In this document: one piece after another, positions 44,466-51,895 of the stretch
How positions within the stretch are numbered: position 1 is the first letter of the stretch
How the letters are laid out: each line of letters starts with the position of its first letter
Source of the DNA: CAWFGW01 sp963815495
GTDB taxonomy: Bacteria > Bacteroidota > Bacteroidia > Cytophagales > JAAEPT01
NCBI GenBank assembly: GCA_963815495.1
Contig: CAWFGW010000025.1
Span: 46,150 to 110,149, forward strand
Direction of reading: 5' to 3'
DNA length: 64,000 nucleotides
Notes under the pieces: generated by a model
The model's input: only the letters and a program-made list of their open reading frames with translations
Databases searched by the model: none
What the model was told of the DNA's origin: nothing
Made by a program: the position numbers and the translations under genes

Positions 44466-45080
44466 AGCGCCCTATCCAGCTGAGTTTAACAAAAAAAAAC
44501 CACTCAATTTACCAAAGTGGGGTTTAGTTCTTTGTTGTAATCCCGTTCCGTATTTTAACGGATGCCCTATCCAGCTGAGTTAAACAAAAAAACCCATACT
44601 ATTTTTAGTATGGGTTTCTGCTTTCTGTGATCCCGTTCCGCCTTTGACGGAAGACCTTCCCGATTAGCATCGGGATGCCCTATCCAGCTGAGTTAAACAA
44701 AAAAACCCATACTATTTTTAGTATGGGTTTCTGCTTTCTGTGATCCCGTTCCGCCTTTGACGGAAGACCTTCCCGATTAGCATCGGGATGCCCTATCCAG
44801 CTGAGTTAAACAAAAAAACCCATACTATTTTTAGTATGGGTTTCTGCTTTCTGTGATCCCGTTCCGCCTTTGACGGAAGACCTTCCCGATTAGCATCGGG
44901 ATGCCCTATCCAGCTGAGTTAAACAAAAAAACCCATACTATTTTTAGTATGGGTTTCTGCTTTCTGTGATCCCGTTCCGCCTTTGACGGAAGACCTTCCC
45001 GATTAGCATCGGGATGCCCTATCCAGCTGAGTTAAACAAAAAAACCCATACTATTTTTAGTATGGGTTTCTGCTTTCTGT
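44466..45080 (-). repeat. Tandem array of tRNA-derived units with terminator hairpins
   Basis: Four essentially identical 113-bp units begin at 44629, 44742, 44855 and 44968. A shortened unit (about 44538-44628) and a fragment (about 44466-44490) precede them. Each unit, on the minus strand, has the spacer ACAGAAAGCAG, an AAACCCATACTA hairpin with T-run, then a 70-nt tRNA-like stretch. That stretch keeps the tRNA-Arg D-arm (CTCAGCTGGATAG) and 3' acceptor strand CGGGATC. The anticodon arm is replaced by TCCCGAT-GCTA-ATCGGGA, and the T-arm by TTCCG-N7-CGGAA. The 5' acceptor strand is lost (GTTTAA), so no mature tRNA can form. The units lie directly downstream of, and in phase with, the real tRNA-Arg. 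Confidence 0.9.
45042..45069 (-). terminator. Intrinsic terminator of tRNA-Arg
   Basis: AAACCCATACTA at 45042-45053 pairs perfectly with TAGTATGGGTTT at 45058-45069 around a TTTT loop, followed on the minus strand by a T-run. The same hairpin is copied in every 113-bp unit. Confidence 0.92.
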
Positions 45081-45153
45081 GATCCCGTTTGGATTCGAAC
45101 CAAAGACCTACTGCTTAGAAGGCAGTTGCTCTATCCAGCTGAGCTACGGGACC
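45081..45153 (-). tRNA. tRNA-Arg (anticodon UCU)
   Basis: The 73-nt minus-strand sequence folds as a standard cloverleaf: acceptor GGTCCCG/CGGGATC, D-arm GCTC-AGCTGGATA-GAGC, anticodon arm ACTGC-CTTCTAA-GCAGT, T-arm TTTGG-TTCGAAT-CCAAA. The loop places TCT as the anticodon, reading AGA/AGG. CCA is not encoded; ACA follows. Its 3' end continues into the tandem array of derived units. Confidence 0.95.
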
Positions 45154-45606
45154 ATTAACTGCCTGAGCAGTATGTTTTAATGAAAACCTATCATTTATAA
45201 GGCTATCAAACATTGTAGAAATAAATCGTTACCTACTCCTAAAATGCGGCTGCAAAGAACGCAAAATAGTTTTTAATATGCAACCTTCTTAAAAAAAAGT
45301 GGTCAGCCCTATTAAACTTAAAACCTCATTTTAATCTATAGATAAATCAGTCCTTTGATGCGTGAGTAAATTTGCACATACAAGTAGCATAATATCAACA
45401 TCGTTTGAAATAAGAATCAAGGTATTACAATGTAACTAGCTTTTATCATTCTGGATAGTATTACTTTATATTCAATATCAACAATACAAATCTACACTTG
45501 TAAAGTGTAGGAATTTTTCGAGATAAAATTGTAAAGGGGTTGGCATATTTTTTTCACCAACGTATTACGCAAGAAAAAACAAGTAACTATTTTAAAATTC
45601 ACAGCC
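45154..45606. other. 450-bp spacer upstream of tRNA-Arg and the SDR gene
   Basis: No gene. A TAAATTTG element at 45367-45374 and a hairpin CTACACTT-GTA-AAGTGTAG at 45492-45510 followed by a T-run could delimit a small RNA of about 135 nt, but no -33 element is present, so this is weak. Confidence 0.35.
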
Positions 45607-46500
45607 ATGATTATTAATACTAACAAACAAAAAAAAGATCCTCGAAAAAAATTTAAACAAGCACCATTTCCTAAGCAAAAGCAAGAAATCCCAGGTCACT
45701 TTTCCAAAATGGATCCTTTGCCCGATCATGGAGAACAATCCTATGTTGGAACGGGTAAATTGGAAGGAAAAAAAGTAATCATCACAGGAGGTGATTCAGG
45801 AATTGGCAGAGCTGTCGCGATCGCTTATGCTAGAGAAGGTGCGGATGTGTTAATTTCATATTTAAATGAAGACAATGATGCAAAAGACACTGCTGCGTAT
45901 ATTGAACAAGAAGGGAAAAAAGCAGTTTTAGTAAAAGGAGATATTAGCAAAGAAAAACATTGTAAAAAAATAATTGAAAAAGCGATTTCCACCATGGAGA
46001 CCATTGATATTTTAATCAATAATGCAGCCTTTCAACAATCACGGCCTTCACTGCAAGATATAGATAGTAAAGAATGGGAACATACATTTGAAGTGAATGT
46101 TCATGCGATGTTTTACTTATGCAAAGCTGCGGAGCCACATATGAAACCTGGTAGTTGTATAATAAATACAACTTCAGTAAATGCATATAGTCCTGTAAAA
46201 TCTTTACTAGCCTATGCTACTACAAAAGGAGCTATCCAAAATTACACTTCAAATTTAGCTCAACTATTAGCAGAAAAAGGAATTAGGGTCAACTGTGTCG
46301 CACCTGGACCTATTTGGACCCCTTTAATACCCGCTACCTTAGAAGAAGAAAAAGTAGAGAACTTCGGAAAAAACACGCCTTTAGGAAGAGTGGGGATGCC
46401 AGCTGAACTAGCTCCCGTATATGTTTTACTAGCTTCGGATGAAGCAAGCTACATTACAGGTGCGACTATTCCAGTAACAGGTGGGATGACCACAATTTAA
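45607..46500 (+). CDS. Short-chain dehydrogenase/reductase (glucose/ribitol dehydrogenase-like)
   Basis: The 297-residue protein has the N-terminal extension typical of the YghA/general-stress-39 group (FPKQKQEIPGHFSKMDPLPD then HGEQSYVGTGKLEGK). It then has the NAD(P) fold GGDSGIGRAVAIAYAREGAD (about 60-79), NNAA, the catalytic Ser in INTTSVNAYS, YATTKGA (Tyr and Lys) and the C-terminal ITGATIPVTGGMTTI. It should be a soluble NAD(P)H oxidoreductase, often linked to stationary or osmotic stress. The substrate is unknown. It is monocistronic and ends at a large palindrome. Confidence 0.92.
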   Translation: MIINTNKQKKDPRKKFKQAPFPKQKQEIPGHFSKMDPLPDHGEQSYVGTGKLEGKKVIITGGDSGIGRAVAIAYAREGADVLISYLNEDNDAKDTAAYIEQEGKKAVLVKGDISKEKHCKKIIEKAISTMETIDILINNAAFQQSRPSLQDIDSKEWEHTFEVNVHAMFYLCKAAEPHMKPGSCIINTTSVNAYSPVKSLLAYATTKGAIQNYTSNLAQLLAEKGIRVNCVAPGPIWTPLIPATLEEEKVENFGKNTPLGRVGMPAELAPVYVLLASDEASYITGATIPVTGGMTTI

Positions 46501-46507
46501 TTAAGCC

Positions 46508-46549
46508 ATATAAGCCATAGTTCATAATATTATGAACTATGGCTTATAT
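46508..46549. terminator. Bidirectional terminator palindrome
   Basis: The 42-bp stretch is a near-perfect palindrome (ATATAAGCCATAGTTCATAA and its inverse). It follows the SDR stop and overlaps the last codons of the converging gene, so it probably ends both transcripts. Confidence 0.85.
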
Positions 46550-47147
46550 CTTCTTTATGCACTAAATAATCAGTAAGTTTTTTCCATTGAAACTCTTGAA
46601 AACCAGCCCACCCACCTTCTGCTATTAGAGTGTTTATCACTTTTCTATCCCCAGCTTCACTAGAATGGTTGTTAATCCTTTCATTTTTTCCTATTTCATA
46701 AGCGTATACTGTTAACCCTTTCACTTCTACCTTAAAAGTGCTAGTCGCTTCGCTTGTAAAAAAATGTTGAACTTCATCAGTTTCACTTAAAGGCGGGCTG
46801 CTCGGTTGCACGGTAAATTCAGCACAATCTAATACTTTTTTTAGTGCAATCACTTTTACCCAATTTTCAGGACTTGGTATCGGAAGATTTATCTTTATAT
46901 AATCACTCTCCGAAATAGTTAAGCCTTGTTTTTCTATTCCTTTGTTATCATACAATTGAAATGACGCTGTAGCTTCTGAAAGGTTGCTCCATTTATTAAC
47001 ATCAAATAATTTATTCACCGACTCATGAAAAGCCTCTTCAACTAAAACTTTATTTTCAAATTCCTGATGGCTACTATAAGTTTTATCTTTACTTCTTTCC
47101 CCTTTGACCACCTCTTTCTCTTCTTGTATTTTTTTTTTAATATTCAT
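46530..47147 (-). CDS. Uncharacterised soluble protein
   Basis: I do not recognise a named family, although the sequence has the look of a conserved flavobacterial hypothetical. The 205 residues have a charged N-terminus (KKKIQEEKEVVKGERSKDK), a middle with WSNLSEATASFQLYDNKG and DYIKINLPIPSPENWVKVIA, and a conserved-looking C-terminal block (FFTSEATSTF, VYAYEIGKNERINN, VINTLIAEGGWAGFQEFQWK). There is no signal peptide or membrane segment. The middle resembles a lipid- or polyketide-cyclase-like fold (START/SRPBCC), which I mention only as a possibility. Confidence 0.75.
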   Translation of the reverse strand: MNIKKKIQEEKEVVKGERSKDKTYSSHQEFENKVLVEEAFHESVNKLFDVNKWSNLSEATASFQLYDNKGIEKQGLTISESDYIKINLPIPSPENWVKVIALKKVLDCAEFTVQPSSPPLSETDEVQHFFTSEATSTFKVEVKGLTVYAYEIGKNERINNHSSEAGDRKVINTLIAEGGWAGFQEFQWKKLTDYLVHKEDISHSS

Positions 47148-47469
47148 ATCCAGTTCATTTAAATGAATTTCGTATCACTTTCGCCCCTTTTTTAACAAAA
47201 AAGAGAAAAACGTTATTGAAATAACCAAATAGAATACCAATGCATGTGACGGATAATTAGCGATATATAGCCAGTGAAGTGTTTACTAAAATCAACGAAA
47301 AGCGGGAAAAACATCTACTCAAAAATCATTAACCTATAAAAAACTTCCTCACAGCAAAAGGGAGAAATTAAATGTCGAAAAGAAGAACTTCCATAGCCTC
47401 ACATCCCAATTTAAAATCGGAATATGCTAACAATCCCACCCCCTTTTAAACCTAGATTACCAAAAACAA

Positions 47470-47499
47470 AAAAACCCTGCCATTTCTGACAAGGTTTTT
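47470..47499 (-). terminator. Terminator after the tRNA-like element
   Basis: On the minus strand AAAAACCTTGTC pairs with GGCAGGGTTTTT (two G-U pairs) and is followed by T. It is placed directly after the degenerate tRNA-like sequence. Confidence 0.75.
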
Positions 47500-47502
47500 G
47501 AT

Positions 47503-47595
47503 GTGTCGGGGCGGCAGGATTATAACCACCACCTCTAATGTCTTATATACCAATTAGTTAGACTAATCAATTCAACTATGGGGCACCGAATGGGG
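47503..47595 (-). pseudogene. Degenerate tRNA-like element
   Basis: The minus-strand sequence ends like a tRNA: GGTTATAATCCTGCCGCCCCGA, split as a T-arm (loop TTATAAT in place of TTCGAAT) and a 3' acceptor CGCCCCGA. The 5' side TCGGTGC still pairs with 6 of 7 bases. A short AGTT/AACT D-stem and a CTAAT/ATTAG stem lie between, but the anticodon loop is too long. The T-stem is broken (GGTGG against CCTGC). It is best read as a decayed tRNA copy near the boundary of the accessory region, still followed by a terminator. Confidence 0.55.
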
Positions 47596-47751
47596 TACAT
47601 TTTTATTGATTCCCATTGCTTTTATATGTGCCTCAAATGCGGGTCAACATGATTGCAAAGAACTATTTTCTTTCTATAAATATACGCAAAAACAGTCAAA
47701 TTTTATGGTTTTGAGGCAGTAAAATCTTCGATTGGAACCCTCAAATTTGAG

Positions 47752-47949
47752 TCAACCGGTGATGTATTTGCGGACCAGGTCAGGACAAATACCTGTGTAT
47801 GAAGCGAATTCATCTATTGTGATAAACTGGTGATCTTGTTTGCCCAGCTCTTCTTTTATCTTCCGAAGGAGCCTCCTTCCTGATCGCTCGCTTTTGCCTG
47901 TAATCCGCTGCACATCTTTAGGGTATATGCAACTTCTGTTTAAACGCAT
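47752..47949 (-). CDS. Small HTH DNA-binding protein of mobile-element type
   Basis: The 65-residue protein has a basic helical N-terminus (CIYPKDVQRITGKSERSGRR) that looks like a winged-helix or excisionase-like motif, and a second short helix (DEFASYTGI). Similar small proteins are frequent in Bacteroidota integrative elements. It is the first gene on the accessory side and is divergent from the 48117 gene. A regulatory or recombination-directionality role is a guess. Confidence 0.65.
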   Translation of the reverse strand: MRLNRSCIYPKDVQRITGKSERSGRRLLRKIKEELGKQDHQFITIDEFASYTGICPDLVRKYITG

Positions 47950-48116
47950 GACTCATACTCTATCTATACTTTATATATGGCTTTAATATACGGAAACCAT
48001 ACCAAACTGATGGACATTTTCTGACAGTTCAGACAGGACGACCATAGCCGGAAGTCACTTTTTGTCTCCTTTGTCTACGCCTCATACTTTGGTGACTTCA
48101 TCAAACAATTTTAATT

Positions 48117-48875
48117 ATGGCAAGACAAGCAGGAATTATTAAACTGAAAGGCAAGGTCGGGGACCTGTCCTTCTACAAAACCAAAGATGGCTACCTGGCC
48201 AGAGAAAAAGGTGGGGTGGATAAAGAGCGGATCCAGAATGATCCGGCCTTTCAACGTACACGTGAAAATGGGGCTGAGTTCGGGCGTGCCGGTGCTGCTG
48301 GTAGAACATTGCGAACAGCTTTTCGTCCCTTGCTCCTGAGGACTTCAGACGGCCGTGTTACTTCTCGATTGACTAAGGAGATGGTAAAGGTCATCAAAGC
48401 TGATGCTACCAATGCCAGAGGGGAACGAAACGTTCTCGATGGAGAGCTGGAAATGCTTCAAGGATTCGAGTTTAATATCAGTGGCCGTTTAGGTGCTACG
48501 GTATATGCTCCTTTTGATGTAAGTATCGACAGGGCTTCTGGTGAGGCTGTGGTAAACGTTCCGGATTTCATTCCTCAAAACACCATTGCTGCACCGCAAG
48601 GTGCTACGCACATGAAACTGGTTTCTGCCGGTGCTGAAATCAATTTTGAGGAGGATACTTTCAACCTGGTAACAGCTGAGAGTGGAGAGATCGAGATAGG
48701 ACCACAGACAGAAGCAGCCGTTAATCTAACCAATGCCTTACCTGCAGGGAGTGTTTCTCCCTTGTTCCTGGTATTTGGCATTGAGTTCTACCAAGAAGTG
48801 AACGGGAACTTCTATCCATTAAAAAATGGGGCTTACAATGCATTGTCTCTGGTAGCTGTGGATGGAGGTGCTTAA
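48117..48875 (+). CDS. Uncharacterised protein of a DUF5675/holin-like cassette
   Basis: The 252-residue protein begins MARQAGIIKLKGKVGDLSFY followed by KTKDGYLAREKGG, a pattern reminiscent of DUF6266-type Bacteroidota proteins (GxVG..xFYK..G...R), then a basic segment rich in Arg/Gly. The C-terminal two-thirds is probably beta-rich (ATVYAPFDVSIDRASGEAVV, FLVFGIEFYQEVNGNFYPLK). Its stop overlaps the next start by 1 bp, so the two are coupled. No signal peptide is seen. The base composition is more GC-rich than in the chromosomal part. The function is unknown; a structural or phage-tail-like role is possible. Confidence 0.75.
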   Translation: MARQAGIIKLKGKVGDLSFYKTKDGYLAREKGGVDKERIQNDPAFQRTRENGAEFGRAGAAGRTLRTAFRPLLLRTSDGRVTSRLTKEMVKVIKADATNARGERNVLDGELEMLQGFEFNISGRLGATVYAPFDVSIDRASGEAVVNVPDFIPQNTIAAPQGATHMKLVSAGAEINFEEDTFNLVTAESGEIEIGPQTEAAVNLTNALPAGSVSPLFLVFGIEFYQEVNGNFYPLKNGAYNALSLVAVDGGA

Positions 48876-49513
48876 TGGATTTCATCCTGAAAAGGACATA
48901 TCATCCCAATGGCACTAATGGGGAGCTCTGGATCAACGGTCAGTCTGTTGGCTATACCATTGAGCTCCCCTGGCTTCACAATCAACGAAATATCTCATGC
49001 ATCTCTGAAGGTAGGTATGAGCTTGTAAAGCGATATACAGAAACGAGAGGCTGGCACATTCAGGCGAAAGATGTTCCTGGTAGATCATGGATTCTTTTCC
49101 ACCCTGCCAACAATGCCCTGAAGGAACTGAAGGGCTGCATTGCTCCTGTATCGAAGCTTAATGGTCCGGGTAAAGGCATTGAGTCCCGGTATGCGACAAA
49201 GATGCTTGAGAAGTTCGTTTTTGGAGCGATAGGTCAACAAGAGAAAGTTTTTATCACGATTAAAGAAAATAGCAATATGAATATCATTCAAAGGGCGAAA
49301 GCCCCAACTCCAAAGTTTTTCAAAGTATTACGCACTATTGGTCTTGGGCTGGCTGCTGCAGGTGGTGCTTTACTTGCTGCTCCTGTCAGCTTACCAGCTG
49401 CATTGGTTAGTCTGGGTGGTTATCTGGCCGTAGGTGGCAGTGTGTTGACCGCAGTTAGTCAAGTGACTGTAGAAGATGGCCAGGAGGTCAAAACGTCAAA
49501 GAACGATGGCTAG
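48875..49513 (+). CDS. DUF5675 protein with hydrophobic C-terminal region
   Basis: The 212-residue protein has an N-terminal DUF5675 domain (1-125): LKRTYHPNGTNGELWINGQS, TIELPW, GRYELVKRY, LFHPANNALKELKGCIAPVS. DUF5675 is predicted to be a cell-wall-acting or phage-related fold, often found in prophage and secretion cassettes. After a linker, residues 150-205 are hydrophobic (GLGLAAAGGALLAAPVSLPA). Translational overlap with both neighbours marks a three-gene operon. Confidence 0.8.
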   Translation: MDFILKRTYHPNGTNGELWINGQSVGYTIELPWLHNQRNISCISEGRYELVKRYTETRGWHIQAKDVPGRSWILFHPANNALKELKGCIAPVSKLNGPGKGIESRYATKMLEKFVFGAIGQQEKVFITIKENSNMNIIQRAKAPTPKFFKVLRTIGLGLAAAGGALLAAPVSLPAALVSLGGYLAVGGSVLTAVSQVTVEDGQEVKTSKNDG

Positions 49514-49715
49514 CCTGATTAGCGACACAGGTACTAAAGCCGGTACGGCTGGCGGTACTTTGTTGACCATATTGGCCAATATCAGTACCGGAGACCTAGT
49601 TCACACATCAGTATTAGCGGCTGTGGGAGCTTTGGTCAGCTTTACGGTGTCCATCATACTAAAATGGCTGATCAAGGCTCTGAGCAAAAGAAATCGGCCG
49701 GAAAAGCCCGGTTGA
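49506..49715 (+). CDS. Small holin-like membrane protein
   Basis: From the ATG at 49506 the product is 69 residues; it overlaps the DUF5675 stop by 8 bp (ATGGCTAG). An upstream in-frame ATG at 49476 would overlap by 38 bp and adds a basic tail, so the inner start is preferred. One to two hydrophobic helices (HTSVLAAVGALVSFTVSIIL) and a basic C-terminus (KALSKRNRPEKPG) give it a holin-like appearance. Together with DUF5675 it may form a lysis-type pair, which is inference. Confidence 0.65.
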   Translation: MASLISDTGTKAGTAGGTLLTILANISTGDLVHTSVLAAVGALVSFTVSIILKWLIKALSKRNRPEKPG

Positions 49716-49744
49716 TACCGATCCGAAAGTCGGTTACTGTGTCC

Positions 49745-49777
49745 AAAAAAGGTTCCGTGATTCACGGAGCCTTTTTT
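49745..49777. terminator. Strong terminator between the cassette and the DUF6943-like gene
   Basis: A run of A, then GGTTCCGTG (49751-49759), pairs with CACGGAGCC (49763-49771) and a run of six T; one G-U pair. It lies between converging genes and works in both directions. Confidence 0.9.
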
Positions 49778-50199
49778 CATTCCAGAAGTATTCGAAACAT
49801 AATCGCTCTTTTGACCCGCTTTACGAGCTCCACTTGTTTTTCCAAAATCTTACTTTTCTTCTCAAAGTCCTGAAGCAAGGCCAACGATTTCAAATATTTG
49901 GTTCTGTCTTTCAAAGCCTTACTAGCCCCTGCCAACAAGACTGCTTTGGCATCACCAATTCTTAAAAAGGGAATAGCCGAACCAATTAGGTGAGGATAAA
50001 ACCCCTGAGCCTGCCATAATCCATAAGCCAGCCAGAAATAGAAATTCCTTTCTTCCATTGTCTCGGTTGTTATCATGAAACAATTTGGACATGGGTTTTC
50101 CAATGGTTTCCCCGAATTGCTTCCTCTGGAAAGCATGAAAAAGTGAGGCTTTATGGTGGTCAGTCCATCCTTGTAAGTTTTGATTTGGAAATTGTGCAT
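49777..50199 (-). CDS. DUF6943-like protein
   Basis: The 140-residue protein contains IKTYKDGLTTIKPHFFMLSR with GSNSGKPLENPCPNCFM, WLAYGLWQAQGFYPHLIGSA and a charged C-terminal coiled stretch (KKSKILEKQVELVKRVKRAI). This fits DUF6943, a family of small proteins found in Bacteroidota conjugative and mobilizable elements. The CPNC motif could bind zinc. No function is assigned to the family. Confidence 0.65.
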   Translation of the reverse strand: MHNFQIKTYKDGLTTIKPHFFMLSRGSNSGKPLENPCPNCFMITTETMEERNFYFWLAYGLWQAQGFYPHLIGSAIPFLRIGDAKAVLLAGASKALKDRTKYLKSLALLQDFEKKSKILEKQVELVKRVKRAIMFRILLE

Positions 50200-50462
50200 A
50201 GTACGAGCATTTAAAGTTTAGCTCGCTCCGCTTCGCACACATTTCAAAAGAGAAAAGAAAAAAGGAAAAAAAGAAAAGAGAAAGCCTTTGGTCAGGCGGG
50301 CATAGCCAGAGCAGTCAAGGTTTTTTGGAAAAATACTTCCGCCAATTGGCGGAGGAGATTTTTTCAAAAACCCGAAGGGCTTGACCTTGACAGTTCTGGT
50401 CAGGGTTGGCCTTGAGGGGCCCGCCTAACTTAGCTGCACTCTTTGTTTTTGTTTCGGGTTAT
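50200..50462. repeat. Polypurine tract and 133-bp nested inverted repeat
   Basis: A 39-nt A/G-only stretch occupies about 50247-50285. Next, AGGCGGGC at 50294-50301 is inverted as GCCCGCCT at 50419-50426. CCAGAGCAGTCAAGG (50306-50320) pairs with CCTTGACAGTTCTGG (50385-50399). TTTTTTGGAAAAAT (50321-50334) pairs with ATTTTTTCAAAAA (50358-50370), and the tip is CCGCCAATTGGCGG (50339-50352). The whole could fold as one long hairpin or cruciform. Candidates are a transfer origin, a replication signal or a structured RNA. Confidence 0.75.
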
Positions 50463-51083
50463 TCAACCGATATGATTATTAACTTCAATATCATTGAGAT
50501 GCCGGTTCAATAACTCAAACCTCATTTCTTTAAGGTCATTAGTTTTTCTTAACTCGTCAATCATTATTCTGAGAGATCTTTCTTTGCTATCCTTTGCAAC
50601 CATTTTATTGAACCATTCAACACCCTTGTAATTGGGCTGATCAGACTTTTTGCGAGTAAAGGTAATTATGCTTTCAAGACCAGACTCTGGAATAATATCC
50701 CAGGTAATACAGAGCATATTGATAGCCGTTAGCAATTCTTGATTAAAGGGGTGTATTCTTTGCATGTTAATACCTGAACCAGAAGAATTACCACCACCAC
50801 CTGTATTTGAACTTTGATCAAGAGTCATTGGATTAAAAAGGGGAAGTGAATCATGATTAATGATATCCAGGAATTCGTTAGCACAATGTGTACCTACAAA
50901 AAAATACTTTGCCTGAGCGTCATAATCACCTTTAGGTTTATATGAAAACGTGTAGTATTTATCGTCCAGTGGCCCACAACACCCCTCTTTATTTTGGCCA
51001 TTTAGAAGTTTGATGTAGTTGACTGGTTGAATGTAATACTGATTACAAAATTCTTCTTTTCGTTTCCTAGTTCTGCAATTCAT
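50463..51083 (-). CDS. Uncharacterised mobile-element protein
   Basis: I choose the ATG at 51083 (206 residues, MNCRTRKRKEEFCNQYYIQP). The frame is open further upstream only because the adjacent GC-rich block has few stops. Recognisable features are a Cys-rich start (C-x-x-x-K, GCCGPLDD), YFFVGTHCANEFLD, a Gly/Ser linker (SSNTGGGGNSSGSG) and a helical C-terminus with LRIMIDELRKTNDLKEMRFE. The spaced Cys residues may form a zinc site. I do not recognise a family. Confidence 0.6.
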   Translation of the reverse strand: MNCRTRKRKEEFCNQYYIQPVNYIKLLNGQNKEGCCGPLDDKYYTFSYKPKGDYDAQAKYFFVGTHCANEFLDIINHDSLPLFNPMTLDQSSNTGGGGNSSGSGINMQRIHPFNQELLTAINMLCITWDIIPESGLESIITFTRKKSDQPNYKGVEWFNKMVAKDSKERSLRIMIDELRKTNDLKEMRFELLNRHLNDIEVNNHIG

Positions 51084-51890
51084 AATTGTGATAGTTGTTA
51101 ACTGTGTGATTGAATTTAGTGCGAGAACGCAGGAAAACCAAAAACGGCTGGCTGGCGGATGCAATGAGCGGAGTGCAACGGAGCGGGTTGCAGCCCGACA
51201 GACAAGCTTCGCGAGCCGTCCTGCGAGTGGAGCAAAGGTGCCTGGCCGGGAATTCCGCTTTGCGGATGAAGGCCTGGGTATGTGTGAAGTGGAATGCAGG
51301 GCTTTTGTATTTTGCATTTCAACAAAAGCCCGGAATGGAACGGAACTACACAAGGGCTGGCGTGATTTTTTGCTTTTGAGCATTGGCAGGTATAAGCGAT
51401 TGCCGATGTGTTGGGATACCTTAGCGTTGTTGCAAAAATCATGACAGCCCGCAGCCCGCAGCGACCCGCAGGCGAGCAAAAACACTGGCAGCCGGTGGAT
51501 TTTTAGCTTTGCCACAAAGGAACGACTGGCAGTGCTAAAAAGACAGAGTAGGCTGCCGTGAGGATGACAACCGAGCTGCAAGCAGCATGACAGGCTGGCG
51601 ATAGCCACCCGAAGGGCAGCATAGCTTATTTTCTGACCTTTAAACAAACAACCCTTTCAGAAAATAGGCTGTGATGGCCTGGCATGATGCTTTGCCGAGG
51701 GCGAAAGACGAACACCGCTTTTCCTGCGTGTTGGGGTGCGGTGGGAAAAAGCAAGTGTGGCACGGTATGGAGCGGAGAGTAACGGAACGCAATAACGGGC
51801 TACTCTTGCTGCGGGTTGACCGGAAGTGGGTGAATGGAGAGAGGGACGAACGAAATGAGCCGACTGGAGGGAAGTGAATGAGGGGTGGAC
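51084..51890. other. GC-rich, apparently non-coding block
   Basis: About 800 bp stand out as much richer in G and C than everything around them and purine-rich on the plus strand. Short frames exist in several frames on both strands, as expected when stops are rare, but none has convincing protein features. A 14-bp hairpin (AGCTTATTTTCTGA at 51623-51636 with TCAGAAAATAGGCT at 51657-51670) and repeated GCCCGCAG/GGCTGG-type words are visible. I read it as a candidate structured RNA or cis-acting region of the element. Confidence 0.5.
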
Positions 51891-51895
51891 TATAT

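Larger units (their letters stand above)
47148..47751. other. 600-bp spacer at the edge of the accessory region
   Basis: No protein gene. It holds a TTCATTTAAATGAA palindrome at 47154-47167, the degenerate tRNA-like element with terminator (47470-47595), and then a direct-repeat-like TGGGGCACC-gaa-TGGGGTAC at 47579-47598. The rest is AT-rich. Confidence 0.55.

Noticed and set aside
44466..45080. Possible CRISPR array
   Set aside because: The 113-bp units are identical throughout with no variable spacers, contain tRNA and terminator parts, and no cas genes are near.
45367..45517. Small RNA between a TAAATTTG element and a hairpin
   Set aside because: No -33 element at the right distance and no conserved features, so it is only mentioned as a weak possibility.
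47579..47598. TGGGGCACC-gaa-TGGGGTAC as an attachment site
   Set aside because: It is suggestive near the boundary, but no second copy at another end and no integrase are visible in the window.
51084..51647. Upstream 188-codon extension of the gene at 50463
   Set aside because: It runs through the GC-rich block and has no protein-like pattern; the ATG at 51083 is a better start.
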